Source: JAWHTC01 sp032586155 (GTDB lineage: Bacteria > Pseudomonadota > Alphaproteobacteria > Rhodobacterales > Rhodobacteraceae). Taken from it: a stretch of DNA of 64,000 nt. The position numbers and the translations under genes were made by a program. The stretch is from assembly GCF_032586155.1 (NCBI RefSeq), contig NZ_JAWHTC010000003.1:248001-312000 (forward strand). The letters run 5' to 3'. The stretch's first letter is position 1; the number at the start of each line of letters is the position of its first letter. The notes under the pieces are model-generated. The model was not told where the DNA came from, ran no database searches, and saw nothing but the letters and a program-made list of their open reading frames with translations. This document shows positions 23,202 through 31,942 of the stretch, one piece after another.

Positions 23202-25091
23202 ATGATGCAGGACGATCCCGAAAAGCTGACCCAAGGTAAGGTGGAGCTTCCCACCGGGCATCAGGTTATCGCCGGCTACCTCAAGACGCTCGATGCATCG
23301 CCCGGGGTCTACCGGATGCTCGATGCCCAGGCCCGGGTGCTATATGTTGGCAAGGCCCGCAACCTGCGCGCGCGGGTGTCGAATTACTCCCGCCCGACCG
23401 GCCATTCAGCCCGCATCGCCCGGATGATCCGGGAAACTGCCTCGATGATGTTCCTGACCACGCGGACGGAAACCGAGGCGCTGCTGCTGGAACAGAACCT
23501 GATCAAGCAACTGAAGCCGCGCTACAACGTGCTTTTGCGCGACGACAAGAGCTTTCCCAACATTCTTGTCACCGACCACCCGTTCCCAATGATCAAGAAG
23601 CACCGCGGCGCCCGCAAGGAAAAGGGTAGCTACTATGGCCCCTTCGCCAGCGCCGGGGCGGTGAACCGGTCATTGGCGCAATTGCAGCGCGTTTTCCTGC
23701 TGCGCAACTGCTCGGACGCGATGTTTGAATCCCGCACGCGCCCCTGCCTGCAATTCCAAATCAAGCGCTGCACCGCCCCCTGTGTCGGCAAGATCAGCGA
23801 AGAGGATTACGCTGAGGCGGTACGCGACGCCGAACGCTATCTTTCCGGCCGCTCGACCGAGATCCAGGAAAAGCTGGCCACTGACATGCAGGCGGCCAGC
23901 GACGCGCTGGAATTCGAAAAAGCCGCGGCCTTGCGCGACCGGATCAAAGCCCTGACGCAAGTTCAGACGGCCCAGGGCATCAACCCGCGCTCAACCTCAG
24001 AGGCCGATGTCATCGCCCTGCACCTGGAAAACGGTCAGGCCTGTGTGCAGGTCTTTTTCATTCGCGCCAATCAGAACTGGGGCAATCGCGATTTCTATCC
24101 CCGGGTCGGATCAGCCGAGATCGACGAGGCGGAAGTCCTTGAAGCTTTCATCGGCCAGTTTTACGCCACCAAGGAGCCGCCCAAGCAATTGCTCCTGTCC
24201 CACGCGATCGAAAACGCCGACCTGATGACGCAGGCCCTGTCCGAGAAGGCCGGACGCAAGGTTGAGCTCCTTGTTCCCCAACGCGGTGAAAAGGCCGAGC
24301 TGGTCTCGGGTGCCGAGCGTAACGCCCGCGAAAGCCTGGCCCGCAAGATGGCCGAGACCGCGACCCAGGCAAAACTGCTCAAGGGGCTGGCTGATGCGTT
24401 TTCGCTTGATGCCCCGCCGGGTCGGATCGAGGTCTACGACAACTCTCATATTCAGGGGGCCCATGCGGTGGGTGCAATGATCGTCGCCGGCCCCGATGGG
24501 CTGATGAAGAACCAGTATCGCAAATTCAACATCCGTGGGGACGATCTCACTCCGGGCGATGACTTCGGCATGATGAAAGAGGTGTTGAAACGCCGCTTCA
24601 AACGGCTGTTGAAGGAAGACCCTGATCGGGCCGAGGGCCATTGGCCGGACCTGCTGCTGATCGATGGCGGGGCAGGGCAAGTCTCGGCCGTTGCGTCTAT
24701 CATGGCGGAAATAGGCGTCTCTGATATCCCCATGGTCGGTGTCGCCAAGGGCATCGACCGCGACGCCGGGAAAGAAGAATTCCACCGCCAGGGCGCGCGC
24801 CCCTTTGCGCTGCGCCACAACGACCCGGTGCTCTATTTCATTCAGCGCCTTCGGGACGAGGCGCACCGTTTTGCCATTGGGACGCACCGCGCCAAACGCG
24901 CCAAGGCTATCGGAGCCACGCCCCTGGATGACGTTCCCGGAGTGGGGGCCACCCGTAAACGCGCGCTATTGGCCCATTTCGGCAGCGCCAAGGCTGTAAG
25001 CCGTGCCGCCCTGGCCGATCTCAAGGCGGTTGATGGCGTCTCGGACAACCTTGCTGAAACGATCTACGATTTCTTTCACGAAAATGGCTGA
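23202..25091 (+). CDS. uvrC: Excinuclease ABC subunit C
   Basis: A 629-residue nucleotide-excision repair endonuclease that makes both cuts around a lesion bound by UvrB. The N-terminal GIY-YIG nuclease domain is at residues 33-110 (GVYRMLDAQARVLYVGKARN), the UVR/UvrB-binding motif near residue 225 (ALEFEKAAALRDRIKAL), the RNase H-like 5' nuclease in the middle (YDNSHIQG, LLIDGGAGQ), and the tandem helix-hairpin-helix at the end (DVPGVGATRKRALLAHFG). Full length. Two ATGs lie in tandem at the start. Confidence 0.98.
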   Translation: MMQDDPEKLTQGKVELPTGHQVIAGYLKTLDASPGVYRMLDAQARVLYVGKARNLRARVSNYSRPTGHSARIARMIRETASMMFLTTRTETEALLLEQNLIKQLKPRYNVLLRDDKSFPNILVTDHPFPMIKKHRGARKEKGSYYGPFASAGAVNRSLAQLQRVFLLRNCSDAMFESRTRPCLQFQIKRCTAPCVGKISEEDYAEAVRDAERYLSGRSTEIQEKLATDMQAASDALEFEKAAALRDRIKALTQVQTAQGINPRSTSEADVIALHLENGQACVQVFFIRANQNWGNRDFYPRVGSAEIDEAEVLEAFIGQFYATKEPPKQLLLSHAIENADLMTQALSEKAGRKVELLVPQRGEKAELVSGAERNARESLARKMAETATQAKLLKGLADAFSLDAPPGRIEVYDNSHIQGAHAVGAMIVAGPDGLMKNQYRKFNIRGDDLTPGDDFGMMKEVLKRRFKRLLKEDPDRAEGHWPDLLLIDGGAGQVSAVASIMAEIGVSDIPMVGVAKGIDRDAGKEEFHRQGARPFALRHNDPVLYFIQRLRDEAHRFAIGTHRAKRAKAIGATPLDDVPGVGATRKRALLAHFGSAKAVSRAALADLKAVDGVSDNLAETIYDFFHENG

Positions 25092-25109
25092 TGCGCGGAC
25101 CGCGCCGGG

Positions 25110-25730
25110 TCATTCGAACCTGTAGCTGAAGGCGGCAATGTCGTCGGCGTAGAGTTCGGACACGAGATCGCGTGCCATTGGGGTCAACTCGTCACGGTAA
25201 CTGCCGTGCCGGGTTTGGTTCTTGTGGGGTAGCGCAGCCACGACTCGCAGACGGGCGCAGACACGGGCGAAATCCTCGGCGTAGTTTTCCACCTTGCCGA
25301 CAAAATCGACGATCTGATTGCCATCGTCGTCGTAAACAAAGTCGACCTGCTGACCGGCTCCCTTGGCATGAAGGTGGGTCACGAAATCCTCGAGCGTGCC
25401 GTTGGTGGCCAGATCGTGATATGCAGAGTCCGGGCGTTTCTTGTGGAAGTGATATTCCGACACCACCCTTGACCACGGATTGCGTACAAAGGCAAAGCTG
25501 TAGAATTCGTGCCAGGTGTCGGAGCCGATGATGTTGCGCAAGCGGCGTGCGGTTGCATGGGACGTGGCCACGTCGATGCCATAGACGTCACGCCGCGAGG
25601 TGCGGGTGGCGAAGTATTGAACGAAACGCTCGCTTGGATTCAGCGTGTAGGCCCGCAACGCCTTGCGGACGCTTTTGCCACCGGTCTTGGGGATATGGAC
25701 AAAGACGAATCCTCGCCGGTAACTGATCAT
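25110..25730 (-). CDS. Sulfotransferase family protein
   Basis: A 206-residue PAPS-dependent sulfotransferase of the family 2 (carbohydrate) type. The 5'-phosphosulfate loop is FVHIPKTGGKSVRKAL at residues 9-24 and the 3'-phosphate motif is FVRNPWSRVVSEYHF near residue 105. Its acceptor is probably a surface carbohydrate, by family analogy. No membrane anchor is present. The ATG at 25730 lies exactly at the beginning of the homology, but without a strong ribosome-binding site. It converges on uvrC with 18 bases between them. Confidence 0.85.
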   Translation of the reverse strand: MISYRRGFVFVHIPKTGGKSVRKALRAYTLNPSERFVQYFATRTSRRDVYGIDVATSHATARRLRNIIGSDTWHEFYSFAFVRNPWSRVVSEYHFHKKRPDSAYHDLATNGTLEDFVTHLHAKGAGQQVDFVYDDDGNQIVDFVGKVENYAEDFARVCARLRVVAALPHKNQTRHGSYRDELTPMARDLVSELYADDIAAFSYRFE

Positions 25731-26097
25731 TGCAACACGAGTCCTGCTTAAACTGTGTGTTTTCGGGTCACCCCCCTGCGTCCGGGGGAATTCAGGGTGA
25801 AACGTTGCCGTTCCGAATTTCCGTCGCTGTGTTACGAAAAACGGCCGCTTAGGCAAAATGGAGTAGGCACAGATTTGCTCAACCAGGGAGGGGCGCGCAA
25901 AAACCCGCCGGTTTGAATGCGATTGGCTGCCGCCCTGCATCGCGCGAACTTGCTTTATCGTTAGCCTGTGTCCGAAAAAATGCCCGATAGAGAGCCGACG
26001 GACTGCCGGCAAAAAACACCCCCCCTGAAGGGGACCGTGCGATGCCGTTAAACCGCGGCACTTTCCCCGCCAGGAAAACCGCGTTAGAACACCTGCG
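25731..26097. other. 367-base divergent intergenic region
   Basis: Lies between the sulfotransferase and pgsA starts. No gene is convincing. On the minus strand two hairpin-plus-T-run arrangements appear: CCCC-ttca-GGGG then TTTTTT (26033-26011), and GCCGGC...GTCGGC then TTTTTT at about 26010-25976. They would stop a leftward transcript that starts inside or near pgsA, although no annotated gene needs it. The stems are short. Confidence 0.35.
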
Positions 26098-26769
26098 ATG
26101 AAGTGGACACTCCCCAATATCCTGACCGCGCTGCGGTTGTTGGCCGCGCCCTTGGTGCCGGTGATGTTTTTATATTTCACAAGGCCTTACGCGGACTGGT
26201 TTGCGCTGTTGCTATTCACCAGCGCGGCGGTAACCGATTGGTTCGACGGCTACCTGGCGCGGGCGTGGAGCCAGCAGACCAAGGTCGGCACGATGCTCGA
26301 TCCGATCGCCGATAAGGCGATGGTCGTGATCGCCCTGATGGTTCTTGTCGGCTATTCCGGTGCCGGTTGGACACCCTGGCTGGTTCTGCCTGCCGCGGTG
26401 ATCCTATTTCGCGAGGTTTTCGTCTCGGGACTCAGGGAGTTTCTGGGCGATACCGCGGGCACGCTGAAGGTGACGAATCTGGCCAAGTGGAAGACCTCGG
26501 CCCAAATGATCGCGATTGCGGTTCTGTTTTCGAAGGGCATTTTTGAACACCACCTGATCATGTCCTCCTGGGGCATGGACCAGTCGATGATCGACGCAAC
26601 CTTTGCTGGTGAGATCGAGGACGTGCAAGGTCTGCAATGGAAGGCTGCCGCAATGCAGTGGTCAGGGCTGATCGGGTTGTGGCTGTTGTGGATCGCAGCT
26701 GTGCTGACGCTGATCACCGGGTGGGATTATTTCCGCAAATCAACCCCTCACCTGAGCGAGGATACCTGA
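26098..26769 (+). CDS. pgsA: CDP-diacylglycerol-glycerol-3-phosphate 3-phosphatidyltransferase
   Basis: A 223-residue inner-membrane enzyme that makes phosphatidylglycerol phosphate, the committed step to phosphatidylglycerol and cardiolipin. The CDP-alcohol phosphotransferase motif is perfect: DGYLAR, eight residues, then GTMLDPIAD (DGxxARx8Gx3Dx3D). About four to five hydrophobic helices follow. A hydrophilic insertion near residues 155-185 is longer than in E. coli PgsA. The stop codon overlaps the moaD start (TGATG), so the lipid gene is coupled to molybdopterin synthase genes. Confidence 0.95.
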   Translation: MKWTLPNILTALRLLAAPLVPVMFLYFTRPYADWFALLLFTSAAVTDWFDGYLARAWSQQTKVGTMLDPIADKAMVVIALMVLVGYSGAGWTPWLVLPAAVILFREVFVSGLREFLGDTAGTLKVTNLAKWKTSAQMIAIAVLFSKGIFEHHLIMSSWGMDQSMIDATFAGEIEDVQGLQWKAAAMQWSGLIGLWLLWIAAVLTLITGWDYFRKSTPHLSEDT

Positions 26770-27014
26770 TGGATGTGCTGTATTTTGCCTGGGTGCGCGA
26801 ACGGATCGGCGTGCCGCGTGAAACGGTTGAAACCTCGGCCGCAACGGTTGCCGATCTGATCGAAGAGCTGAAGGCGCGTGAAGAGCGCTATGAGGCGGCC
26901 TTTGCCGATCTCAGCGCCCTGCGGGTTGCTCTGGATCAGGAACTGTCCGAGTTCACCGCGTCGCTGGACGGTGTGCGCGAGGTTGCGTTCTTTCCGCCGA
27001 TGACCGGGGGCTGA
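26769..27014 (+). CDS. moaD: Molybdopterin synthase small subunit
   Basis: An 81-residue ubiquitin-like sulfur carrier. It ends in PPMTGG, whose terminal Gly-Gly is activated to a thiocarboxylate by MoeB and gives sulfur to precursor Z in the MoaD/MoaE complex. DVLYFAWVRERIG is the usual MoaD N-terminus. Translation is coupled to pgsA by the overlapping stop/start. It is followed two bases later by moaE. Confidence 0.95.
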   Translation: MDVLYFAWVRERIGVPRETVETSAATVADLIEELKAREERYEAAFADLSALRVALDQELSEFTASLDGVREVAFFPPMTGG

Positions 27015-27016
27015 CA

Positions 27017-27457
27017 ATGGATGTCCGGGTTCAGAAAGAGGCATTCGATTTCGGTGCCGAGGCGGCGGAGTTTGCCGCCGGGCACAGTGAGATGGGCGCC
27101 ATCGTGACCTTTACCGGCGTGGTGCGTGACACCGATGGTACGCTGGCCCGAATGGAAATCGAACATTACCCAGGCATGACCGAAAAGGCGCTGCGGTCGC
27201 ATGCGGACGAGGCGCTGACCCGGTTTAAACTGGGCGATGTCAGGATCATTCACCGCTATGGCCCTCTGGAACCAGGCGAGATGATTATGATGGTGGCCAC
27301 CGCCGCACCGCATCGCGGCGATGCTTTCCAGGCGGCGGAATTCCTGATGGACTACCTGAAATCCCGGGCGCCGTTCTGGAAGAAAGAACTGACCGCCGAC
27401 GGGTCCGACTGGGTTGCCGCCAAGGCTGAGGACGAAGACGCACTGGACCGCTGGTAA
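27017..27457 (+). CDS. moaE: Molybdopterin synthase catalytic subunit
   Basis: A 146-residue catalytic partner of MoaD; together they turn cyclic pyranopterin monophosphate into molybdopterin. Key stretches are GAIVTFTGVVRD, EIEHYPGMTEKAL, RIIHRYGPLEPGE and the active-site region FLMDYLKSRAPFWKKE, which holds the conserved lysines. Length and order are normal. The stop overlaps the next gene's ATG by one base. Confidence 0.97.
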   Translation: MDVRVQKEAFDFGAEAAEFAAGHSEMGAIVTFTGVVRDTDGTLARMEIEHYPGMTEKALRSHADEALTRFKLGDVRIIHRYGPLEPGEMIMMVATAAPHRGDAFQAAEFLMDYLKSRAPFWKKELTADGSDWVAAKAEDEDALDRW

Positions 27458-28638
27458 TGGGTGCGGCGCTGCGCATCCCCAACCGTCAGGCGCGATGGTT
27501 GTGGCTGGATGCGCAGGGGTTGGCGGCAACGCCGACCGGGGCGCTGGATTTAGCCCAACTGATCCATGAACTGGGCTTTGTGCAACTCGATACGATTCGG
27601 GTGATCGCCCGGGCGCATCATCATATTCTGTGGTCGCGCAACCAGAATTACCGCGAGCCAATGTTGGGCAAGCTGTTGAAATCTCGCGGGATATTCGAGC
27701 ACTTCACCCATGACGCGTCTGTCCTGCCTATGCAGTTCCTGCCCTATTGGCAGCGCCAGTTCGAGCGGCGCGCAGCCAGGATTCGCGATGCCGGTTGGTG
27801 GGCGGGCATGCCAGATGCCGATGGCCGCGCGGAAATCCGCGACCGTATCGCCCGCGAGGGGCCGCTTTCGACCCATGATTTCGACAGCAAGGTTGAGGGA
27901 ACAAAGAAACACATGTGGCAACGCCCGCCGCACAAACAGGCGCTGGACTACATGTGGTATGCGGGCGAACTGGCGACCTGTCACCGGGTGAATTTCACCA
28001 AGTTCTATGACTTGGGTGAACGGGTATTCCCGGAGGAACTGCGCCAGCAAGAGGTCTCGCACGAGAAACAAATCGACTGGCTATGCAACTCAGCGCTGGA
28101 ACGGATGGGTTTTGGCACCCAAGGCGATATTCAGCGGTTCTGGGATGCGATGAGTGCACTCGAGGCAAAGACATGGCTCAGTGCCAATTCCGGCGGTCTG
28201 GTGCCTGTCGAGATCGAGAATGCCGACCGCAGCCTGACCCGGGCCTGGGCCACTGCAGATATCGAGAACAGGTTGGCGCGACTGGACAGGCCCAGTTCAC
28301 GCCTGCGCATCCTCAACCCATTTGATCCGGTGATCCGTGATCGCAACCGTCTGGAGAGGCTTTTTGGCTTTGACTACCGGGTGGAAATGTTTGTCCCAGC
28401 CGCCCAGCGGAAATGGGGGTATTACGTTTATCCGCTGTTGGAAGGGGACCGATTCGTTGGCAGGATCGAAGCCAAGGCAGATCGCGCCAAAGGGCTACTG
28501 ACGCATACGAAAACCTGGGTCGAGCCGGGGGTGAAATGGACCTCTGCACGGCAGGGCAAGCTGGAGGCGGAACTGATACGGTTTGCCCGGCTGGTTGGCG
28601 TGATGGATGTGCGTTTCGAAGCTGGGAAGGCGGGGTAA
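27457..28638 (+). CDS. Winged-helix YcaQ-like DNA glycosylase family protein
   Basis: A 393-residue protein of the DUF1006 / YcaQ (AlkX) family. YcaQ unhooks interstrand crosslinks and needs a Gln-x-Asp motif in a winged-helix groove; here GFVQLDTIRV (residues 41-50) matches it. Other family stretches are HDASVLPMQFLPYW, WYAGELATCHRVNFTKFYDL and LNPFDPVIRDRNRLERLFGF. Repair function is inferred from the motif. It is translationally coupled to moaE. Confidence 0.85.
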   Translation: MGAALRIPNRQARWLWLDAQGLAATPTGALDLAQLIHELGFVQLDTIRVIARAHHHILWSRNQNYREPMLGKLLKSRGIFEHFTHDASVLPMQFLPYWQRQFERRAARIRDAGWWAGMPDADGRAEIRDRIAREGPLSTHDFDSKVEGTKKHMWQRPPHKQALDYMWYAGELATCHRVNFTKFYDLGERVFPEELRQQEVSHEKQIDWLCNSALERMGFGTQGDIQRFWDAMSALEAKTWLSANSGGLVPVEIENADRSLTRAWATADIENRLARLDRPSSRLRILNPFDPVIRDRNRLERLFGFDYRVEMFVPAAQRKWGYYVYPLLEGDRFVGRIEAKADRAKGLLTHTKTWVEPGVKWTSARQGKLEAELIRFARLVGVMDVRFEAGKAG

Positions 28639-28658
28639 ACCCACTCTACGTAAGTTTC

Positions 28659-28985
28659 TCAGGTCCCGCGCAGCTGATCGGCGTAGGCGCGCAGCTCTTC
28701 GGCCTCGTGACGGGCATCGCGCAGACCGTCCATCGCCGCCGACAATTCCGCCTCAGTCTGGCTCAGCTGGTTGGTCAGCTCGGCCTCGCGCTGTTGCAAA
28801 TAGGTGATTGCCTGATCGCGTGTTTCCTCGGCCTCGTGCAGCTCTTGCGCCATCTTCTCAAGTTCTTCCACATCCGAGCGTGCCACGCGGGTGAATCGGT
28901 GGAGCAGCCAGTTGGCGAACCATCCGGTGCAGAAGGCGACAAACAGGATGATGGCGGTGGCAATGATGAACTCAGTCCGTGTCAT
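28659..28985 (-). CDS. Membrane-anchored coiled-coil protein
   Basis: A 108-residue protein with one N-terminal helix (FIIATAIILFVAFCTGWFANWLL) followed by about 75 residues of heptad-rich, Glu/Gln/Ala coiled coil. It is probably an inner-membrane protein with a cytoplasmic rod. AAGGAG seven bases before the ATG at 28985 sets the start, which lies 14 bases inside the end of the OmpA-family gene, so the two are coupled. The link to a peptidoglycan-binding protein suggests an envelope role; the exact function is unknown. Confidence 0.85.
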   Translation of the reverse strand: MTRTEFIIATAIILFVAFCTGWFANWLLHRFTRVARSDVEELEKMAQELHEAEETRDQAITYLQQREAELTNQLSQTEAELSAAMDGLRDARHEAEELRAYADQLRGT

Positions 28986-30897
28986 CGGGAACTCCTTGTG
29001 CCGGGGTTTGCGAGGCGCCATCCTGCTGGGTCGTGTCGCCTTGTTCGGTCTTTTCTACGCTTTCCAGCGTGGTTTCCGTCTCTTTGATCGGCTTGGGTTT
29101 GATCAGGGTAAACTCGATCCGTCGGTTGGCCTCGCGGCCTTCTTCGGTCTTGTTGTCGCCGATGGGCTGGGTTTCACCATATCCCACAGCCGAGAAAGTC
29201 GAGGTCAACACCCGGCGTTCGCGCAGCCCGTTCAGAACCGCCTGGGCGCGGGCCTGGCTGAGTTGCTGGTTCATCACTTCGCGGCCCTGGCTGTCGGTGT
29301 GACCGGCAATCTCAAGCTTGATCTGGCCACAGGTTTTTAGCACCTCGGCGATGGTGTCGACGGTCTTGCGGCTGCCGCCGTCGATCGTGTCCGAGCCGGG
29401 CTCAAAGGAAATCTTCTGTTGCTTCTGGGCAGCCTTGATCGCGGCAATGCACTCATCCGGGGTGGGCAAGCCAGCCACCGGGTCCAGTTTTTTCTGGTAG
29501 GTCACCTTGATGTCGAAGGTTTGGGCTTCGCCCAGCTTTTCCGATAGGAGGCGCGAGATATCGGCATTGGCATCGGGGTCGCCGGTGTTGCCAGAGATGC
29601 TGATATTGTCCGGCGTGATGGTCACCGCGCCGTTCGACAGTTTCGCCAGCGCGTCGAGCCCGGTCAGCACCCGAACCGGCCAGTCCAGGGGTAAGTTATC
29701 GTCCAGCCGGGCCGAGCTGTGCACCACGCCCGATCCGAACCGCGCCTGAGCAAAGCTGATCGCGGTTTCGCGCGACAGCGTGTTGCTCATCCGGCCACGC
29801 AGATGCACAAGCCCCTCGGGTGACAAGGTGGCGACGAATTCCGGTGTGCTCTGCTCGGCTTCGGTTTCGACCTTGGGCAGGACGCCATGCAGGGCGAAAA
29901 CCTCCGGAAGGGTGTTTTCCAGCTCGCCGATGATTTGATCAAAACTGGTCTGCTCGGTACCTTCTGCAGCGACGAGGGTGATGTCGGCGTCGGCGAATGT
30001 CACCGAACCGCCCCCCAGTTTAGCCAATGCGGCAATCGACATTTCCGCTGCACGGGCCCAATTGGGCGAGGGTACACCCAGGCCGATGGTGCAAGCGGCC
30101 TTGCCGGAGTAACCAGCCTCTGTCGCAGCGTGCAGGATACGGTCGCGGGCCTCTTCGGTATTGGCCGAGCAGCTGTCGAACCGGACACCGTCGGCGTCAA
30201 TCAGGAAGCGCAGCGAAAACGGTGTGATCACCGGGCGCGGTGCCGAGATGTCCATGGTGACACGCACTCCGTCGGGCGCCTTGCGGCTAAGCTCGGTTTC
30301 GAGGTTGCGTTTCTCGTCGGTGCTGTCGGACATGGCGGTGATCGCCACCCGGTCGGCGGCCACCGAGATTTTCGAACGTGGCAGCGAACTTAGCGACCTG
30401 ACGGCATAGTCAACCGCCTTGTCCCAGCCCGAGGGGGTGGGGTAGTCGGCGATTTCCAGCAGGTCGGCCACGTCCTCACCATTGATGCGGCTGAGCTGCT
30501 CCAGCAGGTCCTCACGGTCGGTTTCCGCCGGGATCAGCCCGATCAGCGAAATACCCGCATCATTTCGCAGAATCTCGATTGAGAATCGCGGCGGAGTCAG
30601 GCGCCTTGTCGCGGCCATTTCCATCTGGTCGATCACGCGGGCCGCGTCGACCACTTCACCCGCGGTCGAAATCGCCAAAAACCGTCCGGCCTCGCTTGGC
30701 GCCGTGCCGGTCAGGAAAACCTGCAAACCGTCAGCATGAACTTCGGCCCAGGTCAGCCCCTTGGTGTCAAAAGCCTGGCGTACCCCGTATTCCGAGTTTT
30801 CCTCGATCAAGGTGACGGCTGCGCTGGCCGCGAAAAGGCTTGCGATGGCGGCCGCAAGAAACGTGGCGGCGATGATGGCGAGAGAGGAAAGACGCAT
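28972..30897 (-). CDS. Large OmpA-family envelope protein with BON-like repeats
   Basis: A 641-residue envelope protein. Residues 5-28 form a signal or anchor helix. The long middle (residues about 35-480) has repeated BON-like blocks of the pattern 'I...G.....A....A...W', for instance SIEILRNDAGISLIGLIP and FVATLSPEGLVHLRGRM. The C-terminal OmpA domain binds peptidoglycan: ISFEPGSDTIDGGSR, then LEIAGHTDSQGREVMNQQLS with the conserved Asp and Arg (EANRRIEF). A Thr/Gln/Glu-rich tail follows. It lies between ubiA upstream and the coiled-coil gene downstream. Confidence 0.88.
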   Translation of the reverse strand: MRLSSLAIIAATFLAAAIASLFAASAAVTLIEENSEYGVRQAFDTKGLTWAEVHADGLQVFLTGTAPSEAGRFLAISTAGEVVDAARVIDQMEMAATRRLTPPRFSIEILRNDAGISLIGLIPAETDREDLLEQLSRINGEDVADLLEIADYPTPSGWDKAVDYAVRSLSSLPRSKISVAADRVAITAMSDSTDEKRNLETELSRKAPDGVRVTMDISAPRPVITPFSLRFLIDADGVRFDSCSANTEEARDRILHAATEAGYSGKAACTIGLGVPSPNWARAAEMSIAALAKLGGGSVTFADADITLVAAEGTEQTSFDQIIGELENTLPEVFALHGVLPKVETEAEQSTPEFVATLSPEGLVHLRGRMSNTLSRETAISFAQARFGSGVVHSSARLDDNLPLDWPVRVLTGLDALAKLSNGAVTITPDNISISGNTGDPDANADISRLLSEKLGEAQTFDIKVTYQKKLDPVAGLPTPDECIAAIKAAQKQQKISFEPGSDTIDGGSRKTVDTIAEVLKTCGQIKLEIAGHTDSQGREVMNQQLSQARAQAVLNGLRERRVLTSTFSAVGYGETQPIGDNKTEEGREANRRIEFTLIKPKPIKETETTLESVEKTEQGDTTQQDGASQTPAQGVPDDTD

Positions 30898-30958
30898 CGA
30901 ACCCTATCTTATGGGATTTCCTTGTGATGTCTGTAAAACGCTGGGCAGGAGGTTGCAA

Positions 30959-31930
30959 TCAAAGGAATAGCGCAACGGCAAAAAACAGCAGGGGGATCAG
31001 CCCGGTATCGCGGTTTGAGCGAAACAGCATCAACAAACGCTCGGGATCGTCGAGCTGCACCAGCCGCATCTGCCAGACAAGATGCCAACCCATGGCGCAA
31101 ACGCCGGTCAGGCCCAGGAGCAGGACGATCGGGTTGTCGTTGAACCCGACAAGGGCGGCGATGACCGCAAGGCCAAACAAGCTGATCGTGGCGACAAAGA
31201 ACCGCCTTAGCCATTGCGGCGTGTCCTGATCAAATAGCCGCGCGGTGGATTTCACCCCGATCAGCGCGTCATCTTCGGTGTCCTGATGGGCATAGATTGT
31301 GTCATAAAACAGCGTCCAGGCGATGCCGGCGGCATAGAGGATCACGGCGGGGGCTTCGAGTTTTCCTGTATGAGCGGTCCAGGCCAGCAACGCGCCCCAG
31401 TTGAAGGCAATACCGAGAAACACCTGCGGCCACCAGGTGAAACGTTTGGCAAACGGGTAGATCACCACCGGGCCCAGGGACAGCAATCCCAGCAGGATGG
31501 CATTCACGTTGAAGGTCAACAGGATGCCCAGGGAAATCAGCGCCTGAAGCCCCATCCAGACCGCTGCCTGTTTTACGCTGACCTGCCCCGAGGGGATGGG
31601 CCGTGAGCGGGTGCGCTCGACCTGGGCGTCGAACTTGCGGTCGGTGATGTCGTTCCAGGTGCAGCCCGCGCCGCGCATCAGCCAGGCGCCCATGGCACAG
31701 CCGAAGAAGATCCACAGGTCCTCCCACCGTACCTGCCCGTCATGTAGCATCGCCAGCACAAGGCCCCACCAGCAAGGGATCAGAAGCAACCAGGTGCCGA
31801 TGGGCCGGTCGGCGCGGCTGAGCCTGAGGTAAGGGCGAGTCCAGGCAGGCGCGGTGTGATCAACCCAATTGCCGGTCACGGCGTCGGAAACTTGGCCGTC
31901 TGGCTCTGGCGTCTGGTCGGATTGGCTCAT
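30959..31930 (-). CDS. ubiA: 4-hydroxybenzoate octaprenyltransferase
   Basis: A 323-residue polytopic membrane enzyme that attaches the polyprenyl tail to 4-hydroxybenzoate in ubiquinone synthesis. Both Asp-rich motifs are present: NDITDRKFDAQVERTRSRP and DTIYAHQDTEDDALIG. Eight to nine hydrophobic helices fit the family. The start codon is only 12 bases from that of the divergent rsmE gene, so one of the two promoters must lie inside the other's coding sequence or the true start is slightly inside. Confidence 0.95.
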   Translation of the reverse strand: MSQSDQTPEPDGQVSDAVTGNWVDHTAPAWTRPYLRLSRADRPIGTWLLLIPCWWGLVLAMLHDGQVRWEDLWIFFGCAMGAWLMRGAGCTWNDITDRKFDAQVERTRSRPIPSGQVSVKQAAVWMGLQALISLGILLTFNVNAILLGLLSLGPVVIYPFAKRFTWWPQVFLGIAFNWGALLAWTAHTGKLEAPAVILYAAGIAWTLFYDTIYAHQDTEDDALIGVKSTARLFDQDTPQWLRRFFVATISLFGLAVIAALVGFNDNPIVLLLGLTGVCAMGWHLVWQMRLVQLDDPERLLMLFRSNRDTGLIPLLFFAVALFL

Positions 31931-31942
31931 ATGGTCTGCCTC

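Noticed and set aside
22867..23205. 112-residue plus-strand frame between the SDR gene and uvrC
   Set aside because: Crosses AT-rich leader sequence, overlaps the SDR end, has no ribosome-binding site and no protein pattern.
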